Assembly: GCA_027257055.1 (NCBI GenBank)
Contig: JAPVLO010000968.1
Span: 310,001-374,000, forward strand
DNA from: Cephalopachus bancanus
Taxonomy: Eukaryota; Chordata; Mammalia; Primates; Tarsiidae
DNA length: 64,000 nucleotides
Direction of reading: 5' to 3'
Positions 37,284 to 51,362 of the stretch are shown piece by piece; position 1 is the first letter of the stretch, and every line of letters starts with the position of its first letter. Position numbers and translations under genes: made by a program. Below the pieces are notes generated by a model. The model searched no databases, was not told the DNA's origin, and worked only from the letters and a program-made list of their open reading frames with translations.

Positions 37284-39269
37284 TTAAGTTGCTTTTAGAG
37301 CATATATATACCACAGCCCACTCTAAAGCTCACCTGGGACCAAGGAGTCTGTGTTTTATGAAGCCACTTCTGGTGATTCTCATGTGTCCCTAAGGCTGAG
37401 AGCGGGGAGTCTCGTAATCTCTGAGGTCATGACATTCTTAAGACGCCTGACTTCCTTCAAATCATGTGTCCTAAGGAAATGTGACAGATGGATAGTTTCA
37501 ATGAAGAAAAGAAAAGGTGATTTTAACTTGTTTCTTTTGTCATGAAAGAGAATTCCATCAATAACTGTTTTTTGTTTACATTTAAGCAAAGAACATAGAT
37601 GTGATTTTTGTTTATACTTAAGGTAAGTGGAGAATTTAGGAAACAACTAGTTAATTTTGGGACTTTTTGTGAATGATCTCTTTTAACATGATACGTAGAT
37701 CAGGTTAATCATGAGCATTGACAAATCATCCTCTAGTCTATGAACTTGGGTTGAAGAAGATTCTTGCTTTCTCTAAGCCTAGTGATTTAGTTGGTGTTTT
37801 CTGGACCCAACGTGGCAGTATGAATGACTGTTGTGAGGTGGTGTAAATAAGGGTAAAATAGGCAAGATGAATGAATTTCAGTATGCCAGTGGCATTTTGA
37901 TAATACAAATTATTTTGGAAATTGTTTGTAAGACTGACTTTATTTTTGTACCCTAGAAGAATAAAAAAACTTTTTGCAACAACTTTGATATTTTTAGGAG
38001 GTTGTATTTGTTTTGTGAGAAGGGGCCTATTCTCTTTTCAGATTTCAGAGTATGATCATTGCATGCCGAGAGAGAAGCTTTTGCAGATGTGGTTACTTCT
38101 GTGGTTTGAATTCAGTTTTGGACCTGAAATTGAACTGAAATAAATGATGACACAAGTCACATAAACTGCATCTCCAAGCACACTAGTATTTTTCCTTTCA
38201 AAATATCCTTAGGCGCCAGAGCACATTATAAACTAATGACCTGAAAAAATTCCTCTTAAAGCACAAAGCGTTGTGAATGCAAAAATGTGTCTTAAATCAG
38301 TCAGCATTCTTTTTCCTCCGCTCTAAACATTTAAATGCTTTCTAAAAAACAGATAGGATTTTGGGATGCACCTAAGAGTTGAGTGATGGTAGCAGGATCA
38401 AGGTAAATGTGGTAAGTTTAAGAAAGCCACTGAAGTTCTTTCTTCCAGGCTCCCACTTCTCCTGCTTCTTTCCAGACCCTTCACTCGTGGCCATATGTTC
38501 AGTTGTTTTGTTGATGTACACCGAGTATTTCTCTGTTAAAGTGGTTTTCACTGTACATGCTCACATACATTTTTAAGTAAGTTTAGTTTCTCAAGCCCAT
38601 TGCCATTTCCACTGATTGACTGTTCTGTTTATTTTTTATAATAGTTATATGCCAGAATGCTTATAGGATTCATTTTCTTTCCAAGAGTGTTAAAAGGGTC
38701 AGTAATCCTATTAAAAATATTTCCCTGGAAAAAATTAAATTATAGCCTTATTGAAAGAAATTCACATTACTGCTTCAGACTCTTGAAAAACAGTTGGAAA
38801 CAGTTAATATTGTAGTATAATTCTCATTATGGTACTTTTATGTTGATCATTTTTAGTAGTTTTTCTATTTTAAAGCTACTCTAAGTTTTTAAACCATGGT
38901 ACATATTTGATAATAAATACAAGGTTCTATCAAAGTGTTTAAGAAGATATATTAATTAATAGTTTTAAATAGATAATTATAATTGTATTCTCAGTAGTGT
39001 CTTTAGTTCAAGAGGGTAAGTCAAGTTGATACAGATTTTTTTATTATTGTTAAAGATAATATTGTTGACATTGTGGTTAAACATAAGGGGATAAGTTTTA
39101 ATGTTTTGTGTCTCAATTTCTTTGTGAACATAATTAATTTATAGTATTTCCTAGAATATCTATCTAAACAGAAAAAAAGACTTATCATTGTCATATTTCT
39201 GTTTTTTTTTAGCTTATAAAACACAGATATGAATACTTACGTTTGTTTTTTTGTTAATTTATTTATTCT

Positions 39270-39600
39270 GCGAATGTCTTGTTATGGTCTAGGTATCATT
39301 TTAGGTGCTGAGGATTCAGTAATAAATAAGATCTAGTTTGTGTTCTCAAGGACTCACAGTCCATCAGGAAAGATAAATAAAATAAGCAAGCGGTAAACTA
39401 CACTAATGCATGATGAGTACCACAGTGGAGAGAAGCAAAGTGCCCTGAGAGCCCATGGGGGGCCACCCAGTCTGTAGTGGAGGGCAAGCAATGAAGTCTA
39501 CCCATCTTGGGATGCCTGAGGCGAGTCTGGGAGAACCACTGCACTCAAACCTGCCTTGGGTCCTAAGACCTTAAGTAGAACTGGGAAGGTTTGACAGAAA
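39270..39600 (-). repeat. L2-like LINE remnant
   Basis: Reverse L2 style: 'atcattttaggtgctgagga', 'ttcagtaataaataagatc', 'caaggactcacagtccatc'. The 3' part is strongly diverged. Confidence 0.55.
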
Positions 39601-39710
39601 AAAGAGCCTGTATTAGCAGATGTTAAAATACCTCTGTGGGAGATGGTCCTTTTGGGTCATGGCCCCACTGATTTCAGTACTGATACGTGTGTGCATGTAT
39701 CTCCTTTAAA

Positions 39711-39746
39711 AGTGTGTGTGTGCGTGTGTGGTGTGTGTGTGTGTGT
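39711..39746. repeat. Imperfect (GT)n microsatellite flanked by a 12-base direct repeat
   Basis: GT/GC-GT array with tcctttaaaagt immediately on each side (about 39702-39713 and 39747-39758). Confidence 0.9.
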
Positions 39747-40619
39747 CCTTTAAAAGTAAGTCTTCAAGATGAGGATGCAACTTTGCTTTAGTAAGGTTTA
39801 GAAGCACTTCTTAACTACTGAAAGAGCTGGCAATTTCTTTTAATTTTCTTCCACACCAGGGTTACCATGTGATCCAATATGGGAGGCATCTGGTCCCGCC
39901 TTTTAGAGTTACTGCTCATGTGGCTGTCTCACAGAAATTGTACAATTAAGAAGCCAGTGACTTAGAAATTGACATGAAATCTTTTCAACTCTATTTTGTT
40001 GCACATGGTCATGGTGGAGGGTTGCAATAGTTATTTCCAGTTCTCTCTCTCACATGCCTAGGATCCAGCTTTCCAAGTGATTCTATGTGTTTCTATTTTA
40101 CCACATAATAACAACTTTCTATTCACTGCCGTATCTGTCTACTTTAACCTGTTTTCCTCTGTATAGATTAAAGCTTTTATTTCAGATTTTGATGTGTAAT
40201 TTCATTTCCAGTTTTCTGATTCTCATTTCACTTGCAATACTTTGTGCTTTAGCATTTTAATGTTCTTTTAGCATGTCTTTAAAAAAAATTCCTGTCAACT
40301 CAACCTCTTTTTCTCTTCATTCTTATTCATATTTGAATTAAATTCTCCATTAGGTAGAACATTGTGCACTTGAATGTTCAGGAAAATGGCCATGCCATGG
40401 CTTTATGAACTGATGGTGGACTGGCCTTTGATAGTCCCAAACTCTTGGAGTTTCAATTGAGAAAGTTTCAGATTTTCTCAGATTTGATAACATCCTCTAA
40501 TCATAGAGAGTTTGACCTGTATTTATTGACTTTTAGTTATTTAAGGAGTGATGCTGATGGTTTTCCACCATTACAGATTTCAGGAATGTGTAGTGACCAT
40601 GTGTTTTCTGTTCCTATAG

Positions 40620-41445
<826 letters not shown>

Positions 41446-41450
41446 CAGAC

Positions 41451-41620
41451 CAGTAGTTCTCACACTTGACTGAAATTATTATTGCAAATTCTTATAAAAA
41501 TACAGATCTCCAGGCTTCTGGCTTATTAAATGAGACTCTATAGTGAGAGGTCTAAAACTTTTATATTCACAAGTCTCTCTAGGTAATCCTGATATACCAC
41601 TATTTTTGAGAACCCCACTG
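41451..41620 (+). mobile_element. MER5A-like (hAT-Charlie) non-autonomous element
   Basis: Starts cagtagttctcacacttgac and ends tttttgagaaccccactg, giving the typical terminal inverted repeats (CAGTGGTTCTCAA style). The interior 'aatacagatctccaggcttc' is also typical. Confidence 0.75.
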
Positions 41621-42009
41621 ATCACAAATTAAAAATTCTCATAACGCAGTCCCTAAAAAGCAGGACTATCTATATTCCTTTAAAATACCAGATCATTGTT
41701 TAAAGTTTTCTTCTGTTTAAGTTGTAGAATTGGAATAGACTTGTCTAGTGTTCTTTATTTTAGATTTCATTATTGATATAGTGCTTAGGCAATTGTCTTG
41801 AGTAATTTATTTAATTGTCACAGTGATGTAAATGCATAGCTATTACTATCCCTTTTCATAGTTCAGGGAACTGAGAATCATTGTAGATTGAGGCATTTGT
41901 CAGAGGTCAGGTCAAGGATTCAAGCTCCAGATACCTGACTCTCCTCTGTACCGTTTCGCCCCTCCCATAGAAACGTCTGGGAGTGTGAGGTTGTCAGAAA
42001 GCCAGTCTA

Positions 42010-42180
42010 ACATTACCAATAGCAGCTAACATTTATTAAGTACTCGGTATCATGTTTAGCACTTCACATGGATCATCTCAACTAATTCTTACAATAAGTT
42101 AGTGAGCTTTTTTTTTTTTATTTTAATTTTATCACTATCTTTTTTGACTTTCAGATGAGAAAACCAGGGCTTAAGGTTAG
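42010..42180. repeat. Old MIR-like remnant
   Basis: 'taacatttattaagtactcg', 'atcatctcaactaattctta' and 'cagatgagaaaaccagggct' are MIR/MIR3 style. A poly-T run (about 42110) interrupts it. Confidence 0.55.
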
Positions 42181-42189
42181 GTAACTTGC

Positions 42190-42560
42190 TGTTATGGACT
42201 GAGTTGTGTTTCTCCCAGATTTATACGTTGAAGCCCTGACTCCCAGTGTGGACTGTTTTTGGAGCCAGGGCCTTTAGAGAGGTGACTGGAGTTAGATAAA
42301 GTCATAAGGGTGGGCCCTAATGCACTGTGACTGGTATCCTTATAGGATGAGTTGGAGTTAGTCAGTGAGACTTCAAAGCTCATTTGCTGAACCACTTTGT
42401 TTTCTGCCTTCCATAGGGCACTGCACAGTCCTTCCATGATCTGGTGTCACAGGCATGTGGATAACATGAGCCATGAGAATGGATGTGCTGCCTCAGAACT
42501 TAAACACTGTCTTCTTTAGCGTTAAGCTCCACACAGTTGGCTTCTTGTAGGTTTTTACCA
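42190..42560 (+). repeat. Old LTR-like interspersed repeat
   Basis: Reads like the common mammalian repeat beginning 'tggactgaattgtgtccccc': here 'ttatggactgagttgtgttt', then 'tacgttgaagccctgactcc' and 'gataaagtcataagggtggg'. I do not assign a family. Confidence 0.5.
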
Positions 42561-42829
42561 CTACTGCATTAGTGCCTAAAGCAATGCCTGGTCATGTGGA
42601 ATGAGTAGATACTTGATACATACTTGTGGAATAAAGGAAGAGAAAAGAAAAGAACAGAAGACTGTGACAGGCAGATAGGAGGGCCACAGGTCCAGCCCTG
42701 AGGGAACATCCACATCTGATGGACAGACACAGCGGGGAGAGCCTGTGCAGGAGACTGTCATGATGTCCCAAGCTCAGGTTTGAAATACTAGGGCAGTTGG
42801 GAGCCGTCATAGAATTTAAAAACAACAAC

Positions 42830-45800
42830 AACTACACACATTGCAAGTGATCTTTGAAAGTCAGAGGCAAAAAAGGGGGCAGGAGCACCTGGAGTCAGGG
42901 AGGCCAGCTGGGAGGCGGAGCCGAAGTACATCAGTGGAGGTCTGGATTAGGATAGCAGGGGAGGAAGTGGTACAGCAAAGGGCCTAGGAGACAGGAAGGG
43001 AAGGGATGACTGACAGCACTTAGTGTCCAAGACGAGTCACCAGCATTTTGCCTGGGAGATGCTGAGGTCCACAGAGGCCAAGTGACTTCCTCAAAGTTAC
43101 ACAGTTCTTCAGGAGTCTTCTTTTTTTCTTCACGGGAGCATGTTCTGTCAAGAGCTTCGAATCTTGGGGTGGGATTTGGTTTACACTTCTGGACTGATAA
43201 ATTTGGAGTTGTTGTTTCAGCTAAAGAAGTATCACGGCCAATACGTGACAGATTCTAAAACATGTAATTAAAAATGAAACCAGTGACAGCACATAAAACA
43301 ACACATTTCCCAAGCTGACATATCATTTTGGTTCCCAAAGCTATTTTGAATTTGAATGTTAGAAATGCATCTTTAAACTTCTGAAGAATGAATTCAAAAT
43401 CTACTGTAGAAAAGTACCACAGAGAAAAATATAGAAAGCAGCTGACCCTCTTACCAATTTCAGAGCAGAAAACGAATTTCAGTAGAGCATAAAAACAGCT
43501 TTCTTACATAAAAGAAAACACAGCAAGGAAAATAACCCTCACTGTGTAGCCTTTTGCTGTTATTTTCTGTTGCATATTAGATAGAAACCAGAGGGCTTAG
43601 CATTGTTTTGATGCCCTTGCAACTGGCAGATTGCCTGTCAGAGGAAGTTGGAAACGAACTGACCAGCTTTATGTTTCCAGGTGGCACTTAAGCCACATTT
43701 TCTGTGCTGTTGTTATCAGTCATTTAATTCCCTGCTGAATATTGAGTGGTGTTTTTAGTTCACAGACCATTTGCAGTGCCTTTCTGTTTCCTTTTTCGTT
43801 AGTCACATTAAAAAAAAGGCAACTCAGGAAGCACTTTCGCAAATGTGAATTTAACAGTAAAGAGCACAATTGAAAATGACACAGCAAAGTGCAATAAGCT
43901 TACTTTAACTGAAGCCATAGGCCATAGGGATAATGCGAACTCAGTAAATTTTTGGAAGGCATCATTGTACGAGGACTTGCTAAGAAAAGTAACTAGGCAA
44001 TTAAAAATATTAATTTGCCATCCTAAGGGAGAGAGTAAGGAAGCAATGTTATTTTGAAGCTTTTTATTGATGGGTTTTTTAGTGGAAAGAATAAAAGGGT
44101 AAGAAAACAAGTTGAGAGTTTTATATTGATCATAAACTCAGTAATTGTGTGCAGTCTTTTTAATCACAACATAACGTCAAATGTCACACAGGATGCTGAA
44201 GGCGAGGAAAGTACTGAGTGAAGGGAACTAATTTATGGTGGATCCCTGGGGAAGAAACAGCATCAGCAGCATCAACCTGCTTTTTCTCTTTGGGGGAACA
44301 TCTGCAAACTGTAATTAAGCAGTTTTCATTTGTTTCTCTGTTTCTTTTGTCATCACTAAATCACTACACTTAGGGAACAAATTGACAAATTATGAAACAC
44401 AAAATATTGCTGGCTCTGTGCAGAAGGAAGTTTCTTCTCTGAAATTATGACAGATTTTGAGCTGATCAAGCCATTTTGTTTTAGATATATTAGCATAAAT
44501 CTTCAGCTGAGGTTGTTATAATTCATATTCATTTTAAACATGAATATTTGGTCCATAGATAATCATTTGTTTTGTGTATCTGCTGTAGTTTAGGTATAAT
44601 TGGATAAGGGAAAGAAATTTAAATATGTATGACATTTTGAATTAAATCATTAAGTTTACTTTTGTCAGTGTTTTTAATGCATAATATTTTGTTCCAATGA
44701 AATCTTTTCTAATGTGCTTTCATAGTGAAGTAAGATACAATAATTTTTTAAAAAATTGGTATGTCTACAAATGAAAGAATCATTTTTTGATTCTCTATAT
44801 CTTTTCAATATGATATATTTTAATGTGTACATATAAATTAGAGAGTTGAACTTTAGTAGGCAAAAAGGATTTTAAACTTTTAGAAGACACAACAGAGAAC
44901 TACTTGTGTAACTTTTAAGATGTAACTTTTTTTTAATAGGTAACTTTTAGATGGTCATTATCAATCTTTAAGTAGCCGATTTAAACCATATTAAGTGGGC
45001 ATACACTTGTTTTATATGCATTTCTCTTTAACTTGAGACATTATTTTTAGTCACTGTTGTTACGTGTGTCGTTACTTGAAGGAAAAAGGTAAATTGCTTC
45101 ACTTGAAGCTGAGGGGGTCATAAGACTGTGTCCTTTGATTCATTTGAATGAGCATGTATTCAAATCTGTACGGTTTCAGCAAAATGTTCTTTCAGCCATG
45201 AAACAATAATATTTTCTTTGAAATGGTCAGCTAAACCCAAAGGGATACAAACAGGAAACTTTACTTCAAACAAACCCTTATTTTTTAAAAATATGACAAA
45301 CCACAGCCGGTCTATGTGTGATTTTTTTTTCTGTCTTTTTCTTCCTGCTTGGAAGCATTCCAGAAGAGATGGATTTAAGTGACACCAGCCAGCTCTCTCT
45401 TGTAGTCCCTGGCATCCTTAGCACAGAGAGGACTTATTACACAATTTTCATGTGTTTTCCCGACTTAGCTTGCCTTCTGCATTAGATTTTTTAGTGTATG
45501 AATCACTGATTAGAAAAAAAAAAGGAGGTTGTAGCCAGCCAACTAATTCTGGGTATAATGTTTAGTCCCTAATTGTTAATCCAGTTCTTGCTAACGTTGG
45601 GTCATTTCAGTATTGACTGTTCCTGCTGTGTTTTAAGTATTGATTGAGCTAGTGCCTGGGAATACAAAGATGAACGAAAAGAGTTCCTATCCCAGAGTGA
45701 TTCCTCAGCTGATATGGTGTTCCTATTCATTGCTACCTGCTTTTAAAGGCTTGCTTGATTACCAAATGCTCTAGATGTATGAAGGGAGACTAGCAATCTG

Positions 45801-45950
45801 TATGTGGATAGATTGTATATTTAGAGGTTGGTAAGGCAGTATCAACTACTCTTTGCATAGTGTTGATAAACTAATGTCAAGAATATTGCCTTTGGTTGGG
45901 ATTTCAGTTTTAGATTGAGTAACACTCTATGAGTTAAGATAACACCCACA
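42830..45950. other. Repeat-poor intronic stretch
   Basis: About 3 kb with no Alu or L1 and little recognisable repeat (only a MIR-like trace about 43030-43100 and an L2-like trace about 45640-45690). No coding exon supported. ORFs of 70-100 codons at 43808-44110 on both strands have no recognisable content. Confidence 0.5.
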
Positions 45951-46033
45951 AGAATGATTGAAACAGCAGATTTTCAGACTTTTTCTTTTTTCCTTCTTTA
46001 AGCTTTATTATTATTATTATTTACTTTTTATTT

Positions 46034-46337
46034 ATTTAATTTAATTTAATTTTATTTTTTTGAGTTGGAGTCTCACTCTGTCGCCCAGACTGGAGTGTAG
46101 TGGCTGCTCCCGGCCACCGCAGCCTCAACCTGCTGGGCTCCGGTGATCCTTCCACCTCAGCCTTCCAAGTAACTGGAACTACAGGCACCCGCTACCACGC
46201 CCAGCTGATTTTTGATTTATTGTAGAGATGAGGTCTCGCCAAGTTGCCCAGGTGGGTCTCGAACACGCGGGCTCAGGCAGTTCACTCACCTCAGCCTCCC
46301 AAAGCGTGGGATTACAGGCTGAGCCACCGAGCCCGGC
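46034..46337 (-). mobile_element. Young lineage-specific Alu, full length
   Basis: Reverse dimer with tail units TTTAA. Flanked by tactttttattt (46022-46033 and 46338-46349). Its left arm carries the 'gtctcgccaagttgcccagg' variant. Confidence 0.95.
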
Positions 46338-46724
46338 TACTTTTTATTTTTTTAATGAGGGATATCCTGGAGTTTCCTGTGAAAGACTTGTATAAGTTAA
46401 GTCTGCTCTTGAGTGGCTCTAGTTCCACATGCCAAGGTTTGAGTCCTAGATTATCATGAATATGTTCAGAAGATGTTATTCTACTTCAGAAAGTTTCAGA
46501 ACTCCTAAGAGGTATTTATTTGTAAAGGAGAGGAAAAAAGTTGCTCCTCTGACTCTATCCAACCTGAGAGAGTTAAAAAGATTGTTATGAGTCGTTGTGA
46601 CTTTCTCAGGTAGGCAAAAGGGCATGATCTCAGGGTGAAGGAAGTCTTTCAGTTTAAAGAGATTTTGTTTTATGAAGAGTTTACTATACTGCTCCTGTAG
46701 TTCTTATTTTGTTGTCGGCAGAGC

Positions 46725-46910
46725 CAGTATAATGAGGAGACGTTCTATCTTTGCACTCAGAAGACCTGGGTCCGAGTATATTCTAAATTCTTGCAACCAC
46801 AAGCCTGACACTCTGATTCTGTAAACCAGGGATAATTTTGTCTGTTCAGTATGTGTCATATGGTTGTGGTGAGCATCAGATAAAATATACATGAAGGCAC
46901 TTGGTAAATT
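46725..46910 (+). repeat. MIR-like SINE
   Basis: 'cagaagacctgggtccgagt' and 'ttctgtaaaccagggataat' with tail 'gaaggcacttggtaaat'. Confidence 0.65.
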
Positions 46911-48399
46911 TTAAAGGTTTACTGAAATGTAAGGTTTTATGATTGGGGGAACTATATGATATGAAAGAGAAACAAGGTTAACTAATAAATCTTGAATCTA
47001 AATACAAAAATATGAAATATTATCTGCAGTGTTAGCTGTTCATACCCTATTCCTTGAAGTAATTAAAGCCAAATATGTGTAGTACATATTAGACAGTGTA
47101 CATGTCTGTGGTATATCATACAGTGTAAGACTACATACAGTTCGGGGACTAATCCCACACTGGCCTCTGGTGGAGGGGCTCAATACTGTGTCTACTCACA
47201 GTCCTCAGCAAAGGTATTTACTTGCTTTTTAATTATCAATTTTTAAATTCTACTTCATGTACTCTTTGCTTGGGAATATTACCTTTATGTATTTGTAAAA
47301 ATCACCTCAGAGATGCTGTTAAATGCAGATTCCTCGGGATATCTCTCCAAGGTTCGGTAGTTCTAGTACGCAGCCCAGAAACCTTCACTTTCAAACCAGC
47401 TTTGCAAATACCCTAAATGAGATTGAAGAGGGATTTGGGGAGATTTATGAATTCTTCAAAATTTTGTGCCCACATTTGTATGTATTACATTTTTCTGAGA
47501 ATGAGGTCTATAGTGTTCATGAAAGTGTCATACCTCCCAGCCAACCCAAAGCATAAGAACAGTTCTTCTCTTTAATATGAATTTTTGCTTTTAATATCTC
47601 CATTTAATATGATTTAAAAGGTTTTTTGACAATGAAGAAGTGTGATGGATTACAGGAATAATTTTACTGTGATTTTGCTGATCTCTGATACAGAGGCTAG
47701 GTTTCTAATAGCTTACAGATTTTAGGGTGGGCTTTAATTCAGCATACATTGTCTCAAGTCTGAAGGATTACCAGTTCATGTGTCTATGGGCCAAAGGGTT
47801 TAAAATTTAACACAGGGAAATGTCCTTGCCATTCTGCCTATGGTTGCCAGAAGAACAATGTTCTTTGTGAACTTTTTGCCATGAGCAAGTGCACAGGGGA
47901 GACCGCACAGTCTATGGAGGCATCTTGTTGCCTGTGCTTCCAGGAAATGACCCCCCAATAATTCAGGCTTCTGGTAGCTTTTCTATTGTATATTTCATAC
48001 ATGAGATACTTGGTAAGTTTTGAAGACTTACTCAAGAGTAAGATTTTATGATTAAGGTAATTATTATTTAAAAGAGGGGCATCAAAGTAATTATTAAAGG
48101 AATCTTGATCTACAATATAAAAAATGTAAAATATATCTTTCTTCGTTATCTTCAGGAAAGATGGAAGAAGATGCATATAGGCATTCTCGCTAGACTGAGG
48201 ATTAGAAGAAATTTGTTGGAAAAAAATGCTTTTTCCCTCTACAGATAAAAGCTTGTGTTTTTGTTGTTGTTTTGTTGTTGTTATTCATGGTAGAATCCCC
48301 CACCAGCAAAACAAAAAACATACTCTTTTTTTTTTTTTTTAATATACTCTTTCTATGGCAGTGGAATTGATCCCTACTTCAAGGACTGCCAAAATAAAG

Positions 48400-49010
48400 G
48401 TCACATTTTTAGTCTCCCTTGCCGCTAGGAATAACCATTTGACTACGTTTGTGCCTGTGGTATGTGACAGGAGCTGATGTGTGCCACTCCTGGGTCATGT
48501 CCTTAAGACATGTGCCCTGGATTCTTTTTCTTCTTTTTCTCCTGACTGGAAACTGGCGATCATTAGGATCACCGCCCTTGGATCCAGACATGGAAGCCGT
48601 GTGCTTAGAAGGGCAGAACACCACAGCAGCCTGGATCCCTGGGTCCTCGCAGGGAACAGAGCTTCCCTACTACCTGTTACATGGGAAAAATAAAACTCTT
48701 GTTTGTTCTGTTTTTTGGTGTTTCCTCGATATAGTAGCTTTAAGCAGCCTTGACTAATTGCAGAGAATTGACTGGTCTCCTTCCTCCCTTCGGTCATCCT
48801 TGTGCTTGGAATAAAGGTGTAGGCGTGGGCCATCCTGAGCCCTGTGGAGAAGGTTGGTGCTTTAGGGCCAGCAGAGTGGAAGGACAGCAGGAGCCTGGGC
48901 TCTCGGGGGACTGTGGAGCCGAGCAATCATATTAGCTGTGGATTATCTACATCTCTGCTATTGCATGAGAGAGAAGTAAACTTCCAACTTGTTTGAGCGG
49001 TTGTTCCTTT
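48400..49010 (+). repeat. Old interspersed repeat(s), family not determined
   Basis: 'cttgccgctaggaataacca', 'gtatgtgacaggagctgatg', 'tgtgccactcctgggtcat', and twice a tail-like part with 'agcagcctggatccctggg' and 'agcaggagcctgggctctcg', then 'gagagaagtaaacttccaac'. This looks like one old element plus part of a second copy. Related to the stretch at 12145-12475. Confidence 0.4.
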
Positions 49011-49159
49011 AGGTGTTTCTTTCCTGTAGGCAGACTTACATGCAATTAATTAGTACAACCACAATCCATTGTTTTAGGATAAACCATGAGTCTGTGTATT
49101 CTTCCTGAATGTTTCCATGTTTATTAATATGTCTATATGTGTGCAATTATTAGTTGAGG

Positions 49160-49300
49160 ATAGGGGAGTTGGAGACAAGCAGTACTTGGATCTGAGCTCT
49201 GCTACTTTCCAACTAGATGCTCTTGAGAGTTACTTAACATCTCTGCGCTTCAGTTGTATCATATGTAAAGTAGATACAGTAACTTCTGCATAGCTTTGTT
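49160..49300 (+). repeat. MIR-like SINE
   Basis: 'acttggatctgagctctgct' and 'catctctgcgcttcagttgt' match MIR text. Confidence 0.65.
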
Positions 49301-49489
49301 CTGGATCAGAAAATTATGTATGTATAAAATACACATACATTTATATTTATAGTACTTGAATTATAGTAAGAGCTTAACCTAATATTTTCATTAATTTACA
49401 TATGCAGCAGATTTATTACAATAAAATAGGACCATTTTTTTAACATGCTTTTGTCACTATACAAACCCAAAGGGTAACTTGTTTTTCCA

Positions 49490-49655
49490 CATGACACTAT
49501 ATTATGAATATCTTCTCATGGCAATAATATTATTTAATTATTTTTGATGGCTGCATAGTATTCCCTTGTATGGCTATGCCACAGTTTGTTTAACCATGCC
49601 TTTTTTGTTGGACATTTGAATTACTTTTAATTGTTGGCTGTTATAAATGAAGCTA
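49490..49655 (-). mobile_element. Old LINE-1 fragment
   Basis: Contains 'gatggctgcatagtattccc' and 'ccacagtttgtttaaccatg', the same L1 3' region as at 8671-9222 but much more diverged. Confidence 0.65.
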
Positions 49656-49664
49656 CATTGCATC

Positions 49665-50330
49665 CACTCATTCAGTGATGTTTGTGGAACACCTACTGTG
49701 TGCTAAGAATTACAGAAGTGAACAAAAGAGACAAAGATCATTGACTTCAGGGAATTTGCATTTTAGAAGGTAGAAACTGAAAATAAACAATAAACATCAT
49801 AAGAAAAAGGTCAGTGTTAGAAAAGAGTAATTGCTTTGGAAAAGAAAAAGAAACAAAGCGGGTTTAGGAGGTCATGAGTGCTGGCAGGAGGGTGGCAGGA
49901 GGGTGACGGTCTGCAGTTTTACATAGGTGATCTAGTTAGGTCTCCTTGGGACAGTGAAATCTGGATGAAGGTTGGAGGGAGGTGAGGGAGTTGAGTGTGC
50001 AGATATTTGAGGCTCAGGAAAACGCCAGAGCGAGGCTGGGTGGTAGCAGTGCCTGACCTGGGCGAGGAGCCGTGAGGAGGCCCCGTGGCTGGAGTAGCAT
50101 GAGCAAAGGTGGGAGCAGTGAAAGCGGAGGTCTCAGAGGGCAAGGAGGTGGGGACTGAGGATGTGGGGGGCCCTGTAGGTCCTCGTGAGGACTCTGACCT
50201 TTGTGTTTGGGCAGTGGCGTCTTTGCACCCATGAGAAGGCAAAAATGTGCAGCCTTGATTGAGTGAACATTCTGAAGGGAGTAGATTAGATATGTTTGTC
50301 TTTGTGGTGAAGTCTTGCCCACATACTTAA
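49665..50330 (-). repeat. Old L2-like LINE remnant
   Basis: Reverse L2 text: 'ttgtggaacacctactgtgt', 'gctaagaattacagaagtga', then 'gcaggagggtggcaggaggg' and 'gaccttgtgtttgg'-like sequence. Several short ORFs in it have no coding support. Confidence 0.5.
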
Positions 50331-50939
50331 TGGTTTCTTTTGAGTAAGTTCTTAGATGTGGGAATGTTGACTGAAAGATACATGAAATGTGATAAAAGTG
50401 TTAAGGGAATAGATTCCATGTTCCTTATAGGCAGAGGCTTACCTCCTCTTGGGTCTTTCAGTCTGGAAGGGTGTTAAGCATGTAGTAAATGCCCGGTGCA
50501 GAATTTGCTGGTTGAGTATACATCTACTTTCCAGTCTACATCTACTTTCCAGTCTTGCTACCCAGCCTTAGGAATGGAGAATGAGTATTTTACCTCATAG
50601 GAACTGTGGTCATGTCCTGACAGTGAGATCCCTGCTGTCCTTGGCTTCCATTTAAGTGGAAGGAGATAGGCAAAGAACAATTTAGAAAGGCGATTTCAGA
50701 TGGTTTTATATAACTTTGAAGAAAACAGGGCCGTGTGATAGAGAGTGGCCCGATTCTGTGACTGTGGTGATATGGAGAATAGGCGATTAGAGAGCTGCAG
50801 GCTCAATGATCACACATGCTTCTCCCATTGTCTGGGTGTGGAGAGAAGTGGAAGCTCTGTGGTTATCTTGTGGTTTGATTTCGTCATGTCGTGGCGCTGC
50901 ATGAAATTGGATCAGTGATGATGGCTTTTGGATTAAACT

Positions 50940-51362
50940 GTTGTAATCAAGGGGGTACCAAACGTGGAAGCAATCCACATTTCCATCCGCTGGTAAGTGG
51001 GAAATAAAACCTGGCATTCTCCATTCAGCGGAATAGCGTTTGACAAACGAAGAACAGAAATGCTGATACATACTGTGACATGGAAGAACTTCAGTAGTAT
51101 TATGCCAAGTGAGAGAAGTCCACATAGTATATGATTCAGCTGCATAGAATGTCTAGAAATGATAAATCTGTAGCAACAAAAAGTAGATGAGTGGTTGCCT
51201 GTGGTTGGGGTAGGGATGGGGAGTGATTGCACCAGACCCCTTTTTGGGGTGATAGAATTGTGGTGATAGTGCACAATTCTGCATATTTACTAAAAGTCAT
51301 TGAATTGTATACCTAAAATGAGTGGATTCTATGGTATGAGGATCATGCCTCTGCAAAGCTGT
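50940..51362 (+). mobile_element. Old LINE-1 3' end (L1M type)
   Basis: Typical old L1 3' text: 'tatgccaagtgagagaagtc', 'gatgagtggttgcctgtggt', 'ctttttggggtgatagaatt', and a terminal 'attgaattgtatacctaaaa'. Confidence 0.7.

Noticed and set aside
48449..48757. 102-codon forward ORF at 48.4 kb
   Set aside because: It lies in an old interspersed repeat and has no recognisable domain or splice context.
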